Positions 63,412 to 64,000 of a stretch of DNA of 64,000 nucleotides are shown here, piece by piece. A program made the position numbers and the translations under genes. The DNA is taken from assembly GCA_034437035.1 (NCBI GenBank), contig DAOTUI010000175.1, positions 25,178 through 89,177 on the forward strand. Direction: 5' to 3'. Numbering within the stretch: the stretch's first letter is position 1; every line of letters begins with the position of its first letter. The notes beneath the pieces were generated by a model that ran no database searches, was not told where the DNA came from, and saw only the letters and a list, made by a program, of their open reading frames with translations. The DNA is from CAKZQX01 sp034437035. Its GTDB lineage: Bacteria > Chloroflexota > Chloroflexia > Chloroflexales > Chloroflexaceae.

Positions 63412-63513
63412 TATAGCAGTCCTAAATTGTTTGTAAACTTCTCAGTAACTTGCCTGGCATTAGGAAACGTTTGAGCAAAGGCCAGGGTTTATAAGTCAGT
63501 TAGGACTGCTATA
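63412..63513 (+). mobile_element. 102-bp MITE with 14-bp terminal inverted repeats
   Basis: TATAGCAGTCCTAA at the left, TTAGGACTGCTATA at the right. No coding capacity. TA at both edges suits IS630/Tc1-mariner-type targeting. A second, inverted right end abuts it (TAGCAGTCCTA at 63514-63524, then TAACTGACTTATAA from 63634). Confidence 0.85.
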
Positions 63514-63524
63514 TAGCAGTCCTA

Positions 63525-63633
63525 GGGAAGCGGAAACTTTAATCCATCCCTTGGTCTGCTCTCCCCCGCTTGGTGCTGCCACGCCCACTGGACGATGGAG
63601 CACAGAAGGGATGAGTATTTCCTTCCGCTTCCC
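63525..63633 (-). mobile_element. 109-bp TA-type MITE, copy 2, inserted into another MITE end
   Basis: Terminal inverted repeats GGGAAGCGGAA / TTCCGCTTCCC (11 bp perfect). It is the inverted copy of 2962-3070. Removing it with one flanking TA restores TAGCAGTCC-TAACTGACTTATAA, the exact mirror of the neighbouring MITE end, which shows insertion with TA duplication (63523-63524 and 63634-63635). Confidence 0.92.
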
Positions 63634-63651
63634 TAACTGACTTATAAATTA

Positions 63652-63868
63652 CAGGATTTACGCGGTGGGGTTTGTTCTGGCCTGGTGCCGGCCCCGAACG
63701 CCGGCTTCGCCTCCGGCAGGGTGGAACTGACCATTCCTTTTTCACGAACATGTGGCTCGGAGAGCCACATGTTCGTGAAAAAGACAGAAAACGTACCATG
63801 CTGCCGCAGGCGAATCGGGCCGTTCATCCAGGTGAACACCTGGTTTGGAACCGACCGCGTAACTCGTG
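63652..63868 (-). repeat. NIR-L, complete nested inverted repeat with 7-bp duplication
   Basis: 217 bp, flanked by TAAATTA at 63645-63651 and 63869-63875. Termini CAGGATTTACGCGGT and ACCGCGTAACTCGTG. Hairpin 63737-63783 is a perfect 22-bp stem with loop GGA (GGCTC class). Confidence 0.93.
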
Positions 63869-63954
63869 TAAATTACGGATATAGCCCGTAAAGCCCAGGT
63901 GCTTCTAGCCCTGGGATAAAAGGGCTTCACTCGCTTTCGCCGCTTCAGTCGCAC

Positions 63955-63983
63955 TTGTGTTCTGGATGATTTTAAGCTATACT
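63955..63983 (+). promoter_or_regulatory. Promoter at the right edge, possibly of a leaderless gene
   Basis: TTGTGT, 17 bp, TATACT, with ATG only 8 bp past the -10 (63991). A gene starting ATGAGCAACA may run off the edge on a leaderless transcript. Upstream, 63890-63940 folds as CCCAGG...CCTGGG. Confidence 0.45.
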
Positions 63984-64000
63984 ACTCATTATGAGCAACA

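Overview
The window looks like chromosome of a filamentous anoxygenic phototroph of the Chloroflexota (Roseiflexus/Chloroflexus/Oscillochloris type). The main evidence is a bacteriochlorophyll a cluster on the minus strand (about 50.4-59.1 kb): a BCH/PucC-family carrier, bchF, bchC, bchX, a small one-helix membrane protein, bchI and bchD. Moderately high GC, tRNA-CCA encoded in the DNA, AAA_35 and VWA proteins and a SARP-type regulator fit this. No chlorosome or reaction-centre gene is present, so the genus cannot be fixed.

Layout: 0-2 kb, a partial hybrid histidine kinase (minus) with an ethylene-receptor-like membrane domain. 2-3.2 kb, repeat debris with a dead formylglycine-generating-enzyme fragment. 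3.2-4.6 kb, an AAA_35 ATPase. 5.1-13.2 kb, a signalling cluster (REC-PAS-GAF-HD-GYP, SLOG-like protein, hybrid kinase with two degenerate receivers, REC-GAF-PAS kinase, winged-helix regulator). 13.5-23.2 kb (minus), a secreted glycoside hydrolase, a split Na+/solute symporter pair, a fused symporter, and its adjoining kinase and regulator. 23.2-32.1 kb, housekeeping: EVE, DnaJ-like, nrdR, an Mrr-like membrane protein, fabG-accC-Asp23-nusB-acpP, tatA/B-tatC. 32.5-32.8 kb, tRNA-Leu, tRNA-Val and tRNA-Phe behind a consensus promoter. 32.9-50 kb, acetyltransferase, rtcA, ornithine-cyclodeaminase-like, VWA, MFS, smpB, glycosyltransferase-like, BMP lipoprotein, membrane-SARP fusion, ECF sigma and a cell-wall protein. 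50.4-59.1 kb, the bch cluster. 59.6-63.3 kb, a small IS-like protein, a radical-SAM-like protein without cluster cysteines, and a small membrane protein.

The most unusual feature is a family of nested inverted repeats (here 'NIR'), with 17 whole or partial copies between genes from 2.1 to 63.9 kb. A typical copy is 195-240 bp with three arm pairs: ~15-bp terminal inverted repeats (CACGAGTTACGCGGT / ACCGCGTAACTCGTG), imperfect middle arms (GCCTGCGGCAGCATGG / CCGCCCTGCCGGAGGC), and a central hairpin of usually 22 bp closed by a 3-nt loop. The hairpin sequence varies between copies with matching changes in both arms. Six copies have exact 7-bp A+T-rich target duplications flush with the termini, and tandem copies share one 7-mer. 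Several sit directly at gene 3' ends, two with the gene's stop codon inside the flanking 7-mer. They look like MITE-like mobile elements that may act as portable bidirectional terminators or mRNA 3' ends. A second, 109-bp TA-duplicating MITE occurs at both ends of the window.
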